NCBI GenBank assembly: GCA_016882345.1
Contig: VGQR01000001.1
Coordinates: 1 to 23,293 of the forward strand
Reading direction: 5' to 3'
DNA length: 23,293 nt
Source of the DNA: Cyanobacteria bacterium K_DeepCast_35m_m2_023
GTDB lineage: Bacteria > Cyanobacteriota > Cyanobacteriia > PCC-6307 > Cyanobiaceae
Below, piece after piece: positions 1 through 10,879 of this stretch. The notes below the pieces were generated by a model that worked only from the letters and a program-made list of their open reading frames with translations, was not told where the DNA came from and made no database searches. Position numbers and translations under genes: made by a program. Positions within the stretch are counted from its first letter, which is position 1, and the number at the start of each line of letters is the position of its first letter.

Positions 1-54
1 GAGGTAGCGGGCTTCGGCGTCCGCGTTGATGATCGAGTTGGAGACGATGCTCAT
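1..54 (-). CDS. apcA: Allophycocyanin alpha subunit, N-terminal end only (gene runs off the left edge)
   Basis: Reading the minus strand from the ATG at 54-52 gives MSIVSNSIINADAEARYL, the recognisable start of allophycocyanin alpha, a phycocyanobilin-carrying subunit of the phycobilisome core. Only 18 codons lie inside the window; the chromophore cysteine is outside it. A GAGG lies about 11 bases before the start and may act as a weak ribosome binding site. The gene lies downstream of apcE on the same strand, the usual apcE-apcA order, but an intrinsic terminator separates the two, so apcA probably has its own promoter. The identification rests on the N-terminal match to the family (known: N-terminus close to MSIVTKSIVNADAEARYL) plus the neighbouring apcE. 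Confidence 0.93.
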   Translation of the reverse strand, partial: MSIVSNSIINADAEARYL

Positions 55-352
55 GCAGTTCTGCCTCGAAACAAGCGGTCGCCTTTCGGAGACCGGTATC
101 CGGTGGGTAAGGGAAGATCGGTGAACCCGATCGCCGCATCATTCTGTGGCAGCACCCTCCACAGCCCCGGGGGGTGGTAACAGTTCTTCACGGCCCCCTG
201 GTTTCTCAGATTCACTGGCGCGCAGGGGATCTTGGCGATAGCACAGGGGCGTCGACCGGCTGGGTGATGGTTGTTTTTTGTGCCGTCAACGACAGTGGCG
301 ATTGATTTCAACCCATGACAAATTGATGCAGATTGTTGTTGATTGCAGCGCG
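55..352 (-). promoter_or_regulatory. apcA leader and probable promoter region
   Basis: This stretch between the terminator after apcE and the apcA start holds no convincing gene. It should contain the apcA promoter. A TTGACG hexamer (minus strand, 289-284) resembles a -35 box, but no good -10 box follows at 16-18 bases, so no promoter is called. Nearer the gene are three small perfect hairpins: 92-104 (ACCGG, loop TAT), 116-132 (GATCGG, five-base loop) and 144-164 (CTGTGG, nine-base loop). If transcription starts upstream of them, apcA has a long structured 5' leader, which could stabilise this highly expressed message (inference). Confidence 0.4.
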
Positions 353-385
353 ATAAAAAATCCCTGAAGCACTGCTTCAGGGATT
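353..385 (-). terminator. Intrinsic terminator between apcE and apcA
   Basis: On the minus strand there is an 11-bp perfect stem (AATCCCTGAAG pairing with CTTCAGGGATT, arms 375-385 and 359-369), a five-base loop, and then a run of Ts (plus-strand As at 355-360). It lies about 60 bases past the apcE stop and before the apcA leader, so it should end or attenuate apcE transcription and let apcA be set separately. No T-run follows on the plus strand, so it works in one direction only. Confidence 0.85.
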
Positions 386-447
386 CAAGAGGATGCTTGG
401 AATGGGGTCTGAGCAATGCCCCCTGATCGGCGGAGGCGTCCGCTGAC

Positions 448-3400
448 TCAGACTGCGTCGCCCGGTTTGGGGGTCAGACCGCCATTGCCTGCATAGAGGT
501 TTGCGGTGCGGTTCACAGTGCTGAGAGGGATGCCATCGGCGGTGCCCAGGCCCTTGATGTAGGGAACGGTGTTCTAGCCGAAGGATTGACCATACTCCGT
601 ACTGCCAAGCAGGTCTTCAATCGCGGCCCTCAGGCCACTACGCACCCGAATCGAGAGGAACCGGCTGGTTTCTGCTGGTTGCGCAGCCCGACCCAGCAGG
701 GCCAGATAGGCCGCTGCCGCCGCCCGCAGTGGCGCCATGCGGTTGAGTCGCTGCACAAACAGTTCGCTGCCTGCGATCTGAGCCACGAAATCGGCCACGT
801 TGAGCTGGCCATCCCGCAGTTGCGATTCGGCATCGCGTAGTCGCTCGGCCGCAAGCGGTATGCGATTGAGCAGTTGGCGATAGGACGTGTCAACAACAGC
901 TTTGAGATCGCTGCCATTGGCGCCTGGCAGCAGTTCAACCGGAGCACCAAGACTGCGCCGACGGCCAAAACCCTGCGGTGTGCCCGGTTTGATCGCGGTG
1001 GTCATGGCCTGGCCAGGTTGGCGAGCCAGAGCGCTGGACGCGCCGCTGGAAACGGCCGCACTCCAGCCACCAGCCACTGGACGGATTGCCGTGCTGGGAC
1101 GGGGGACCGTCGCCGCACCGCTGCGTCAGGTCTGGGTGGCATCGGCACGCCAGCGGCGGCTGGGAGCCGGCGGTATCCGCAGGCTGCCAGGACCTTCGTT
1201 GAATGCAGCACGGGTGGGTGCAGCCGATTCGCCACCGGCGATCGCTGCGCTCCAACCCCCAGAGACGACGCGGCGCGGTTGCAGGTTGCGACGCACGGTG
1301 TCACCGGTGGCGGTGCGCAGGGTCTGGGGCGGTACAACCTCGGGGCGCTGCCGCCCATTCAGATCGGCGTAGGCCGCCGCATTGAAGGGTCTCCGCAGGG
1401 CAGGTGTGCGGCGAGCGGTGAGGTCAGCAGGCGTGATGAACCGCTCATAGGGGACGGTGTCCTGACCAAAACTTTCGTTGTATTCAGGGCTGTTGACCAT
1501 GGCGTCGACGACGCCATAGAAGCCCTTGCGTGCAGCTGTGTCGAAGTAAGCGTCGATTTCCCAGCGGCCAAAGGTGGGGCGGCCCAGGATGCGGCGGTGC
1601 ATCACCTCGATCGCTTTGGTGATGTAAAGACCGCTCCAATAACGACGACGGAAAGCGTCACTGCGTGCCACCTGGCGCACAAATTCGCGCAGGTTGATGT
1701 CGCCGTTTTCGAGCTTGATCTCTTCGACTGTGTTGCGTTCACCGGCGTAGCCGGCATTGCCCAGAATCTGGGCATAGACCGCACGGATCACGGCCTGGGT
1801 GCTGGCCTCGGTGTTGCGAATGCTGGGCTGGCCGCCGCGAAGCGGTACAGAGTTACCGCCGGTCGCGATTTGCTGAAGGCGAACCACTCTGGGGCCGACC
1901 CTCCGGGGTTTGGCCTGACGGAATTGGGGACTGGCCATCTGGCCAGGCTGTCCCATGCCGTTGCCGATCAGGATGCGACGGTTGTCATAGCGGGCTGGTG
2001 CGGGCCGCGTCGCCACCGACGCTGTTCCCGAGGGAAAAATCGCGCCGTAATTGAGAGCCAGCGGATCGTTGCCGCCGCCATAGGCGTGCTGGTCAGGGAA
2101 CGCCTGGCGGTAGGAGGCATACAGGGTGACGTACTGGGGAGCTCCTTCAAACGGTGCACTGAAGCGGAACAGTTTGCGGTTGGATCCCCAGCCCGCGCTC
2201 TCCTGGGCTTCTTCGCCTAGGTCGCGAAGGTAGGGCACGGTTTCTTCACCGAAGACCCGGGCGTACTCCATGGAGTTGACCAGGCAGTCAACCAGTCCAG
2301 GCAGACCCTGTTCGGAGACGATGTTGAAGTAATCGGTGAACTCCTCGCGCGAGCTGATGCCGCGGCCGAGGAAATGGCGGAAGGCAAGTTCCACAGCCCG
2401 GCTGTTGGAGAAACGGGCATAAAACTGATTGCGGTACTCCTTGCTGCGACCCAGAGCGCGAATGAATTCGCGCATCGAGATCTCACCCTGACGAACCTGG
2501 GTGGCTTCGACCGGACAGGGCATCTGGCTGTACGCCTTGGCGATGTCCCGTTCGAACACTTGCCGATAGGCGGCGCGAATCACTTCGGCTTTTTGAGCGC
2601 CGCTCATGCGCGGCTTCATGACGTAGCGCTGCCGCCCCTCGGCCGCCAAGGCATAGGTGGCAGGAAGCTGCAGACCTTGGTTGACAGGGCTGCCCAACCG
2701 CTGGCGAGTCGATGGCATCGGCACCGCCAGCTCTTGCAGCAGCACGTTGAAGCAATCGATCACCAGTTGCCTGGCCTGGGGCTGATCTTTGAACAGGCCA
2801 GCCGCTGCAGCTCGCATCTCCTGCAGCGCCACATTGGTGGCAGCCAGGGAGCAGGCTTTCTCAAGGACATCCTTGAGGCCCCGCGTGTTGACCGCCAGGA
2901 TGCTGGGGTCGCCGGCGACCACGGCGTAACCCACATAGCGCAGGAACCAGGCCATGTCCCTCAGGGACTTGCGCATGCGGTCATTGCCGTAGCGGGCAAC
3001 GCTGATCGGGCTGAAGCCGGTGGGCAGCACCACACGGACATCGGCATCGCCTCCGGCACCTTCAAGCAGGCGGGTCAGCAGGTTGCCAGAGCTGGCAGCC
3101 GTGCCTGTGAAGGTCTGCACCGACTGGGCAAACGCAGCTTGGTCGGCAGCCAGAGGGGTCGCTTCGAGACCGCTCGGGCCCGCGCTCGGCAGATCGAGAT
3201 ACGACAGCGGAGTGCCGCCGGCAAAGATGCGATTGGCCGCCTTGGCCACGATCGCCGTGGCATTGGCAGAAAGAACGCGGGCCGCCTGGACGCGCAGGGT
3301 GCCGCTTTGGAAAAAAGTGATCAGGTTGTCAAGTTCGCCCCGATCCGGGAAGCGATCTTGTTGCTCGGCCTGACGGACGCTGGAGAGCGGCAGGGTGTCG

Positions 3401-3450
3401 TAGCGCTGGGGGCTGACCCTGGGGCTGCCGCTGCTGGCGGTCACGGTCAT
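448..3450 (-). pseudogene. apcE: Phycobilisome core-membrane linker ApcE (L-CM), frame interrupted by two in-frame stop codons
   Basis: ApcE is the large linker that builds the phycobilisome core, anchors it to the thylakoid and acts as a terminal emitter. The frame from ATG 3450 to TGA 450-448 is 1000 codons. Residues 1-240 are the phycobiliprotein-like domain, with the probable chromophore cysteine near residue 200 (KACSLAATNVAL). REP linker domains follow at about 285-420, 555-690 and 830-960, joined by basic arms. The C-terminus, containing NTVPYIKGLG, IPLSTVNRTANLYAG and GLTPKPGDAV, is typical of the family. However, codon 775 is TGA (1126-1128) and codon 959 is TAG (574-576). There is no frameshift, and family-like sequence continues in the same frame past both stops. 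Strict translation gives a 774-residue protein with two REP domains. It could be a recent pseudogene, a functional short linker, a read-through gene or a sequence error. The start was chosen for the usual MTV N-terminus; the open frame runs further upstream but does not look conserved. Confidence 0.9.
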
Positions 3451-3619
3451 TGACAGGAGCGAACCGGGCGGAGTCACGTTACGGCTGGCAGCAGGGCCCT
3501 TCGGGAGCGCATGAACAAATGTTTGCAGCCGCGCGGGCGTCCCGGGGGGCAGTGGCGTGGAATGCTCCCCGGAAACCTTGCTGCGCGTTGTGTCCGAGCT
3601 TCCGATCCCCGCCGCATCG

Positions 3620-4831
3620 ATGCCTGCGTCCGATGCCGCCACTCCAGTGGTGAGTGCGTTTTATGACCGCTTTCCCTATCCGGGGGATCCGCTTCAGGAC
3701 GGCCCCCCGCCTGGTTACAACTGGCGGTGGTGCGTCGACAGTGCTCGCGCTTTTGTCTTTGGCACCCTGCCTGCGACCGCGACCACGGCTGAGCCCCGCC
3801 GCTGGCAAATTCTTGATGCGGGCTGCGGCACCGGCGTCAGCACCGATTACCTCTGTCACCTCAACCCTCAGAGCGCAGTGCTGGCGGTCGATATCAGCGC
3901 CGGTGCCGTGTCCGTTGCGCGCGAGCGCAGTCGCCGCTCGGGCGCTGCCGCCCAGGTCAGTTCGCTGCGCATCGAGCAGCGCAGCCTGTTGGACCTGGAC
4001 GACGAAGGCCCCTTTGACTACATCAACTCGGTCGGGGTGTTGCACCACCTCGACCAGCCCGAAGCCGGTCTTGCCGCCCTGGCCCAACGGTTGGCACCGG
4101 GGGGCCTGCTGCATCTGTTCCTGTACGCCGATGGCGGACGTTGGGAGATCCAACGCATGCAGCGGGCCCTGGGTTTGCTGCAGGTTGGAACGGGGGCTGA
4201 AGGGCTTCAGCTTGGGCGCGACTTGTTCAAGGCGTTGCCTGAACACAATCGCCTCCGGCGCCATCACGAGCAGCGTTGGGCTCTCGACACCGCTGCTGAT
4301 GCCAACTTTGCCGACATGTATCTGCATCCGCAGGAGTGCAGTTATTCGATCGAGCGCTTGCTGGCGTTTGTCGCGAGCAGTGGACTGACCTTTGCCGGTT
4401 TTTCCAACCCTGAGGTCTGGGACCCGGCGCGGCTGCTCCAGGGCGAGCTGCTGACCCGGGCAATGAGCCTCAGCGACGTTGCCCGCTGGCGGCTGATCGA
4501 GGCACTGGATCCCGACATCAGTCATTTCGAGTTTTTTCTCTGCCGAGGAGCGCTTCCCTCCGCTCCCCAGTCCAGTGACGCCGACCTGCTGGGTGCTCGC
4601 TATGAACGCAACCGCTGTCTCTGGGGCTGGCCCTCGGCGTCGTTGCTGGGTCCAGACCTGATGCCGCTGCAGCTCCCTGACGGGGCGTTTGAGCTGCTTC
4701 TGGCCCGGGAACAGCATCCACAGCTGACCCTGGCAGAGCTGCCGCTCGAAGCCGATGCTCAGGCGCGCTGCGCACTGGTGCGGCAGTTGCTGGCGTTGCG
4801 GGTTCTGCACCGCATCGCAGTCGCGCCTTGA
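3620..4831 (+). CDS. Class I SAM-dependent methyltransferase
   Basis: This 403-residue protein carries a Rossmann methyltransferase fold. Motif I is ILDAGCGTG (about residues 64-72), followed by an acidic residue after strand 2 (VLAVDIS, 88-93) and a post-motif region NSVGVLHHLDQPE (136-148). An N-terminal segment (FYDRFPYPGDPL, PPPGYNWRW) and a roughly 200-residue C-terminal extension lie outside the core fold. The substrate is not known. Because it is divergent from apcE, a phycobiliprotein methyltransferase (CpcM type, which methylates an asparagine on beta subunits) is a possible role, but I cannot confirm this from sequence alone. The start is the ATG at 3620, close to the conserved N-terminus; an in-frame GTG at 3557 would add 21 residues. 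It ends 40 bases before atp1 on the same strand, so it may be co-transcribed with the ATP synthase genes. Confidence 0.85.
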   Translation: MPASDAATPVVSAFYDRFPYPGDPLQDGPPPGYNWRWCVDSARAFVFGTLPATATTAEPRRWQILDAGCGTGVSTDYLCHLNPQSAVLAVDISAGAVSVARERSRRSGAAAQVSSLRIEQRSLLDLDDEGPFDYINSVGVLHHLDQPEAGLAALAQRLAPGGLLHLFLYADGGRWEIQRMQRALGLLQVGTGAEGLQLGRDLFKALPEHNRLRRHHEQRWALDTAADANFADMYLHPQECSYSIERLLAFVASSGLTFAGFSNPEVWDPARLLQGELLTRAMSLSDVARWRLIEALDPDISHFEFFLCRGALPSAPQSSDADLLGARYERNRCLWGWPSASLLGPDLMPLQLPDGAFELLLAREQHPQLTLAELPLEADAQARCALVRQLLALRVLHRIAVAP

Positions 4832-4871
4832 GATCGCAGACGCGCTGTCCCGTCAGGACTCTGAACGCTGC

Positions 4872-5315
4872 GTGATAAATTCCGACCGCTTTTTGCACCG
4901 GGAACGCTTGCAAGCAACCCTGGCCGCTGAATCGGTCTCTGCTGCGCCATCAGGCGTGGCGGCCTTGGTCCCCGACCCCCAGGACGAGTACCAGCGACTT
5001 CAGCGCCGATTGCTGCTGGCTACCCTTGTCGTCTCGATTGCTGTGAGCGTGCTCACCGCAGTTCGATTCGGCACGCACGCCGCCGTCAGTCTTGCTTTCG
5101 GCGCCAGTTGCGGGCTGCTGTATTTGCGTCTGCTGGCCCGCAGCGTCGCCAGGTTGGGAACCCAATCCCGCTCCCTGGGGCGTTTCCAGATGGTGGTACC
5201 AGCTCTGCTGGTCGTCGTCTGTTCTCGGGTCCCTGCACTTCAGTTGCTTCCAGCCCTGGCCGGTTTTGTGCTTTACAAGCCAGCTCTGCTGATGCAGGCC
5301 TTCCTTGCTCCCTGA
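4872..5315 (+). CDS. atp1: ATP synthase protein I (Atp1)
   Basis: Small membrane protein of 147 residues with four likely membrane helices, near residues 46-64, 68-88, 105-118 and 123-138, after a hydrophilic N-terminus. A protein of this type at the head of the F0F1 operon is Atp1/AtpI, which in other bacteria helps assemble the c-ring or affects magnesium handling; it is not part of the finished enzyme. The assignment rests mainly on position, directly before subunit a with a 14-base gap, and on topology, since the family is poorly conserved. The GTG at 4872 is the likely start; a TTG at 4908 is an alternative. The frame stays open further upstream, but that part overlaps the methyltransferase gene. 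Cyanobacterial nomenclature varies, and atpI is also used for subunit a. Confidence 0.78.
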   Translation: MINSDRFLHRERLQATLAAESVSAAPSGVAALVPDPQDEYQRLQRRLLLATLVVSIAVSVLTAVRFGTHAAVSLAFGASCGLLYLRLLARSVARLGTQSRSLGRFQMVVPALLVVVCSRVPALQLLPALAGFVLYKPALLMQAFLAP

Positions 5316-5329
5316 ACCACCCCAATTCC

Positions 5330-6058
5330 ATGGTTCTCCAGCCTCAGTTGCTCCCCCTTGCCGAACTCGAAGTCGGCAAACAGTTCTATTGGAACCTCGG
5401 CAACCTTCATCTCCACGGCCAGGTGTTCCTGAGCTCCTGGGTGGTGATCGGTGCCCTGCTTGCGCTTGTTGTGACCGGGACGCGCTCGATGAAGCGGGAT
5501 CCCAGCGGGGTTCAGAATCTGCTCGAGTTTCTGTGGACGTACATCCGCGATTTGGCTCGGGAACAGATTGGCGAAAAGGCCTACCGCGACTGGCTGCCGT
5601 TTATTGGCACCCTCTTCCTGTTCATCTTTGTGTGCAACTGGGGTGGCGCGCTGATTCCCTGGAAGTTGGTTGAAATTCCCAACGGTGAGTTGGGTGCTCC
5701 AACCGCCGACATCAACACCACTGTGGCCATGGCCCTTTTGGTGTCCTTGTCTTACTTCTACGCCGGTTTGAGCCGCAAGGGCTTGCGCTACTTCGAGTAC
5801 TACGTGGAGCCGACTCCGATAATGCTCCCGTTCAAGATCATTGAGGACTTCACCAAGCCCCTCTCCCTCTCGTTCCGTTTGTTCGGCAACATTCTTGCTG
5901 ATGAACTGGTCGTCGGAGTACTGGCTTTCCTGGTGCCTGTCATCGTGCCCCTGCCTGCCATGTTCCTGGGCTTGTTCACCAGTGCCATCCAGGCGCTGAT
6001 TTTCGCCACTCTGGCGGCCAATTACATCGGCGAAGCCGTTCACGAAGAGCACCACTAG
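5330..6058 (+). CDS. atpB: F0F1 ATP synthase subunit a
   Basis: Subunit a forms the two proton half-channels of F0 in the thylakoid membrane, beside the c-ring. The protein is 242 residues, the usual cyanobacterial length, with about five membrane helices. The essential arginine is seen at residue 183 in [14 protein letters not shown], and the conserved [19 protein letters not shown] lies near the C-terminus. The start at 5330 ([10 protein letters not shown]) fits the family; the longer open frame from 5108 runs through atp1 and is not real. It is 14 bases after atp1 and 165 bases before the c-subunit gene, an unusually long gap for this operon. In cyanobacterial naming this gene is often called atpI; the symbol given follows the E. 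coli scheme. Confidence 0.96.
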   Translation: MVLQPQLLPLAELEVGKQFYWNLGNLHLHGQVFLSSWVVIGALLALVVTGTRSMKRDPSGVQNLLEFLWTYIRDLAREQIGEKAYRDWLPFIGTLFLFIFVCNWGGALIPWKLVEIPNGELGAPTADINTTVAMALLVSLSYFYAGLSRKGLRYFEYYVEPTPIMLPFKIIEDFTKPLSLSFRLFGNILADELVVGVLAFLVPVIVPLPAMFLGLFTSAIQALIFATLAANYIGEAVHEEHH

Positions 6059-6094
6059 CTCTCTGTTCGCCCCCAGGTCGTCCCGACGATCTGA

Positions 6095-6472
<378 letters not shown>

Positions 6473-6481
6473 TCGTCTGAG

Positions 6482-6511
6482 GGGACGGCCTGGGTTTCCT
6501 CCCTCCGTCCC
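6482..6511 (+). promoter_or_regulatory. First of two tandem hairpins after the c-subunit gene
   Basis: GGGACGG (6482-6488) pairs perfectly with CCGTCCC (6505-6511) over 7 bp. Within the loop, GGG (6492-6494) can pair with CCC (6501-6503). It starts 9 bases after the c-subunit stop. There is no T-run, so it is not a standard terminator. Together with the next hairpin it could block 3'-to-5' exonucleases and protect the c-subunit message (inference). Confidence 0.45.
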
Positions 6512-6547
6512 GGATGTTCGGGCCCACTTGCTGGGGCCTGAACATCC
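6512..6547 (+). promoter_or_regulatory. Long 14-bp hairpin between the c and b' genes
   Basis: GGATGTTCGGGCCC (6512-6525) pairs with GGGCCTGAACATCC (6534-6547): 14 pairs with a single G-T wobble and an eight-base loop. This is the longest stem noticed in the window. It directly abuts the previous hairpin and is followed by AGCCCACAG, not by Ts. It therefore looks like an mRNA stability or processing element separating c-subunit expression from the genes downstream, though partial termination cannot be ruled out. Confidence 0.6.
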
Positions 6548-6613
6548 AGCCCACAGCCTGCGGCGCAACATCGCTCCGCAGCTTGTCTTGTTCACCCTCG
6601 GCGCTCATCTGCG

Positions 6614-7084
6614 ATGTCCAGCTGGCTTCTGCTTGCCGCTTCCGGCGCACCTGAAGGAGGTTTGTTTGACCTCGACGCGACCCTGCCGCTGATGGCAGTC
6701 CAAGTCGTGCTTTTGACCTTCATCCTCAATGCTCTGTTCTTCCGCCCGGTTGGTCGGGTTGTCGAAGATCGAGAGGGCTACATCACCACCAGTCGCGCTG
6801 ATGCCAAGCAAAAGCTGGCTCAGGTTCAGCGGCTTGAGGCCGATCTGGCAGAACAGCTCAAGACGGCTCGTCAGGAGTCTCAGAAGCTGATTGTTGAGGC
6901 CGAGCAGGAGGTCGACAAGCTTTATCGCGAAGCTCTGGCTCTGGCTCAGGCTGAGGCCAATGCGACCCGCGAGCAGTCCCGTCGTGAGATTGAAAAGCAA
7001 CGCGAACAGGCCCTTGCTGCCCTGAGCAGCGAATCTGATCGTCTGGGTGAGCTGATCGTCAACCGTTTGCTGCCTGCCCAATGA
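6614..7084 (+). CDS. atpG: F0F1 ATP synthase subunit b'
   Basis: This 156-residue protein has one membrane helix (about residues 24-43), the motif [16 protein letters not shown] just after it, and then a long charged coiled coil rich in Glu, Lys, Arg, Gln and Ala to the C-terminus. Photosynthetic bacteria and plastids use two different b-type subunits, b and b', as a heterodimeric peripheral stalk holding F1 against rotation. It was assigned as b' because it precedes the more typical b gene, lacks the b N-terminal pattern and follows the c-subunit gene, the usual cyanobacterial order. It overlaps the next gene by four bases (ATGA, 7081-7084), so the two are probably translationally coupled. 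The symbol follows cyanobacterial use. Confidence 0.94.
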   Translation: MSSWLLLAASGAPEGGLFDLDATLPLMAVQVVLLTFILNALFFRPVGRVVEDREGYITTSRADAKQKLAQVQRLEADLAEQLKTARQESQKLIVEAEQEVDKLYREALALAQAEANATREQSRREIEKQREQALAALSSESDRLGELIVNRLLPAQ

Positions 7085-7610
7085 ACGCTTCCATGCACGT
7101 GCTTCCCCTGCTTGGGCATTCCGGCGGGTTCGGCATCAACACCAACATTCTTGAGACCAACCTGATCAACCTGATCATTGTGATCGGGGTTCTGGTTTGG
7201 TTCTTGCGGGGCTTCCTCGGAGGAATTCTTGAACGACGCCGCAGCGCCATCCTTGCCGAACTGAAAGACGCCGAGGAGCGTTTGCAGAAGGCAACGGCCG
7301 CCGTAGCCCAAGCCCAGCAAGACCTGGCTGCGGCCCAGTCCAAGGCTGAGCAGATTCGCAACGACGGCAAAGCTCGTGCAGCAGCCATCCGAGCTGACAG
7401 TGAGAAGCGCACCATCGAAGAGATGGCCCGTCTGCGGCAAGAAGCTGTGGCAGATCTGAATGCAGAAGCTGCCCGTGTCAGTGCCCTGTTGCGTCGTGAG
7501 GCAGCCCGACAGGCCATTGAGAAGGCGCTGGCTGCCATGCCAGCCAAGCTCGATGCCAAAGCCCAGGCGCGTCTTCTGGATCAGTCCATCGCCAATTTGG
7601 GTCAAGCCTG

Positions 7611-7611
<1 letters not shown>
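7081..7611 (+). CDS. atpF: F0F1 ATP synthase subunit b
   Basis: A 176-residue peripheral-stalk protein. The N-terminal part [16 protein letters not shown] leads into a single membrane helix (about residues 27-47), followed by [10 protein letters not shown] and a long alanine-rich charged coiled coil to the end. It partners b' and binds delta at the top of F1. Its start overlaps the b' stop in ATGA; an alternative ATG at 7093 (residue 5) would remove the overlap. Its own stop overlaps the delta start by one base (TGATG), so three stalk genes are chained with no spacing. Confidence 0.95.
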
Positions 7612-9748
<2,137 letters not shown>

Positions 9749-9777
9749 TCTGACGCGATTCTTGGAGATCCCCACCC

Positions 9778-10725
9778 ATGGCTAATCTCAAGGAGATCCG
9801 CGACAGGATCAGTTCGGTGAAGAACACCCGCAAGATCACTGAGGCCATGCGCCTGGTGGCTGCGGCCAAGGTTCGTCGCGCCCAAGAGCAGGTTCTGCGC
9901 AGCCGACCGTTTGCCGACCGCCTGGCACGGGTTCTTGAAAACCTTCAGTCGCGGATGCGGTTCGAAGACATCGATGCGCCCCTGCTGGAACAGCGCTCTG
10001 TGCAGACCATCACCCTGCTGGTGGTCAGTGCCGACCGCGGTCTTTGCGGTGGCTACAACGCCAACATCATCAAGCGCACCGAACAGCGTTTTGCTGAGCT
10101 GAAGGGCCAGGGCTACAACGTTGAGCTGGTGTTGATCGGCCGCAAGGCCATCACCTACTTCCAGAACCGCAGCTATCCGATCAAGGCCACCTTTACCGGT
10201 CTTGAGCAGGTGCCCAATGCCTCTGAAGCCATGGGCATTGCCAATGAAGTGCTGGCTGCTTTCATCGGCGAGGCCACCGATCGGGTCGAGATTATTTTCA
10301 CCAAGTTCATCAACCTGGTGAGCTCGAAGCCTGTTTCGCAGACCCTGCTGCCTCTCGATCCCCAGGGCATTGCCTCGTCGGATGATGAGATTTTCCGTCT
10401 CACCACCCGCGAAGGCCAGCTGGTGGTCGAGCCCGGTACAGCGACCAATCAGGCTCCAAGCCTGCCCTCGGACATTGTGTTCGAGCAGAGTCCCGATCAA
10501 CTGCTCAATGCCCTCTTGCCGCTGTACCTGGAAAACCAGTTGCTGCGTGCACTTCAGGAAGCTGCTGCGTCCGAGCTGGCCAGTCGCATGACGGCCATGA
10601 ATAACGCCAGCGACAACGCCAAGGCACTCGCCAAGACGTTGACCCTCGATTACAACAAGGCCCGACAGGCTGCCATCACTCAAGAAATTCTTGAGGTCGT
10701 TGGTGGTGCCGCGGCGATGGCCTAA
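9778..10725 (+). CDS. atpC: F0F1 ATP synthase subunit gamma
   Basis: The 315-residue central rotor shaft of F1. The N-terminal helix ([20 protein letters not shown]), [13 protein letters not shown] near residue 80 and the C-terminal helix ([20 protein letters not shown]) are family hallmarks. At about residues 195-235 it carries the insertion typical of cyanobacterial and chloroplast gamma. No cysteines are seen in this insertion, so the thiol switch of chloroplast enzymes is absent, as is known for cyanobacteria. The start at 9778 is 29 bases after the alpha stop and has GGAG 8-10 bases upstream. It is the last gene of the operon, followed by a terminator. It is called atpG in the E. coli scheme. 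Confidence 0.97.
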   Translation: MANLKEIRDRISSVKNTRKITEAMRLVAAAKVRRAQEQVLRSRPFADRLARVLENLQSRMRFEDIDAPLLEQRSVQTITLLVVSADRGLCGGYNANIIKRTEQRFAELKGQGYNVELVLIGRKAITYFQNRSYPIKATFTGLEQVPNASEAMGIANEVLAAFIGEATDRVEIIFTKFINLVSSKPVSQTLLPLDPQGIASSDDEIFRLTTREGQLVVEPGTATNQAPSLPSDIVFEQSPDQLLNALLPLYLENQLLRALQEAAASELASRMTAMNNASDNAKALAKTLTLDYNKARQAAITQEILEVVGGAAAMA

Positions 10726-10779
10726 GGCCGATCAGATCCAAGAGGACTAACAGATACAAGGTTCGCCTTGATCAGCACA

Positions 10780-10803
10780 CCCCGGCTCAAGCCGGGGTTT
10801 TTT
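10780..10803 (+). terminator. Intrinsic terminator of the large atp operon
   Basis: CCCCGGC (10780-10786) pairs perfectly with GCCGGGG (10791-10797) around a TCAA loop, followed at once by six Ts (10798-10803). It lies 54 bases after the gamma stop and should end the methyltransferase/atp transcript. Confidence 0.92.
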
Positions 10804-10879
10804 GTTGGCTGCACCGTTGTTCAGGGTGTGTTGTGGCCGGCTGGCATTCAATAGTGGAGTGGGACTGCCGTTGCACCTC

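Noticed and set aside
284..289. TTGACG as a -35 box of an apcA promoter
   Set aside because: No acceptable -10 box at 16-18 bases downstream on the minus strand, so a precise promoter call is not supported.
51..416. 121-codon minus-strand frame covering the apcA leader
   Set aside because: It runs through the apcE terminator hairpin and the leader structures and has no recognisable domain or start signal.
874..2220. 448-codon open frame on the plus strand inside apcE
   Set aside because: It is antisense to the conserved apcE frame, shows no family pattern, and arises from high G+C codon bias.
3451..3642. N-terminal extension of ApcE from a start at 3642
   Set aside because: The extra 64 codons overlap the methyltransferase start on the other strand and do not resemble ApcE, which begins MTV at 3450.
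3479..4810. 443-codon minus-strand frame opposite the methyltransferase
   Set aside because: Shadow of the methyltransferase gene; no motifs, and the real gene has clear SAM-binding motifs.
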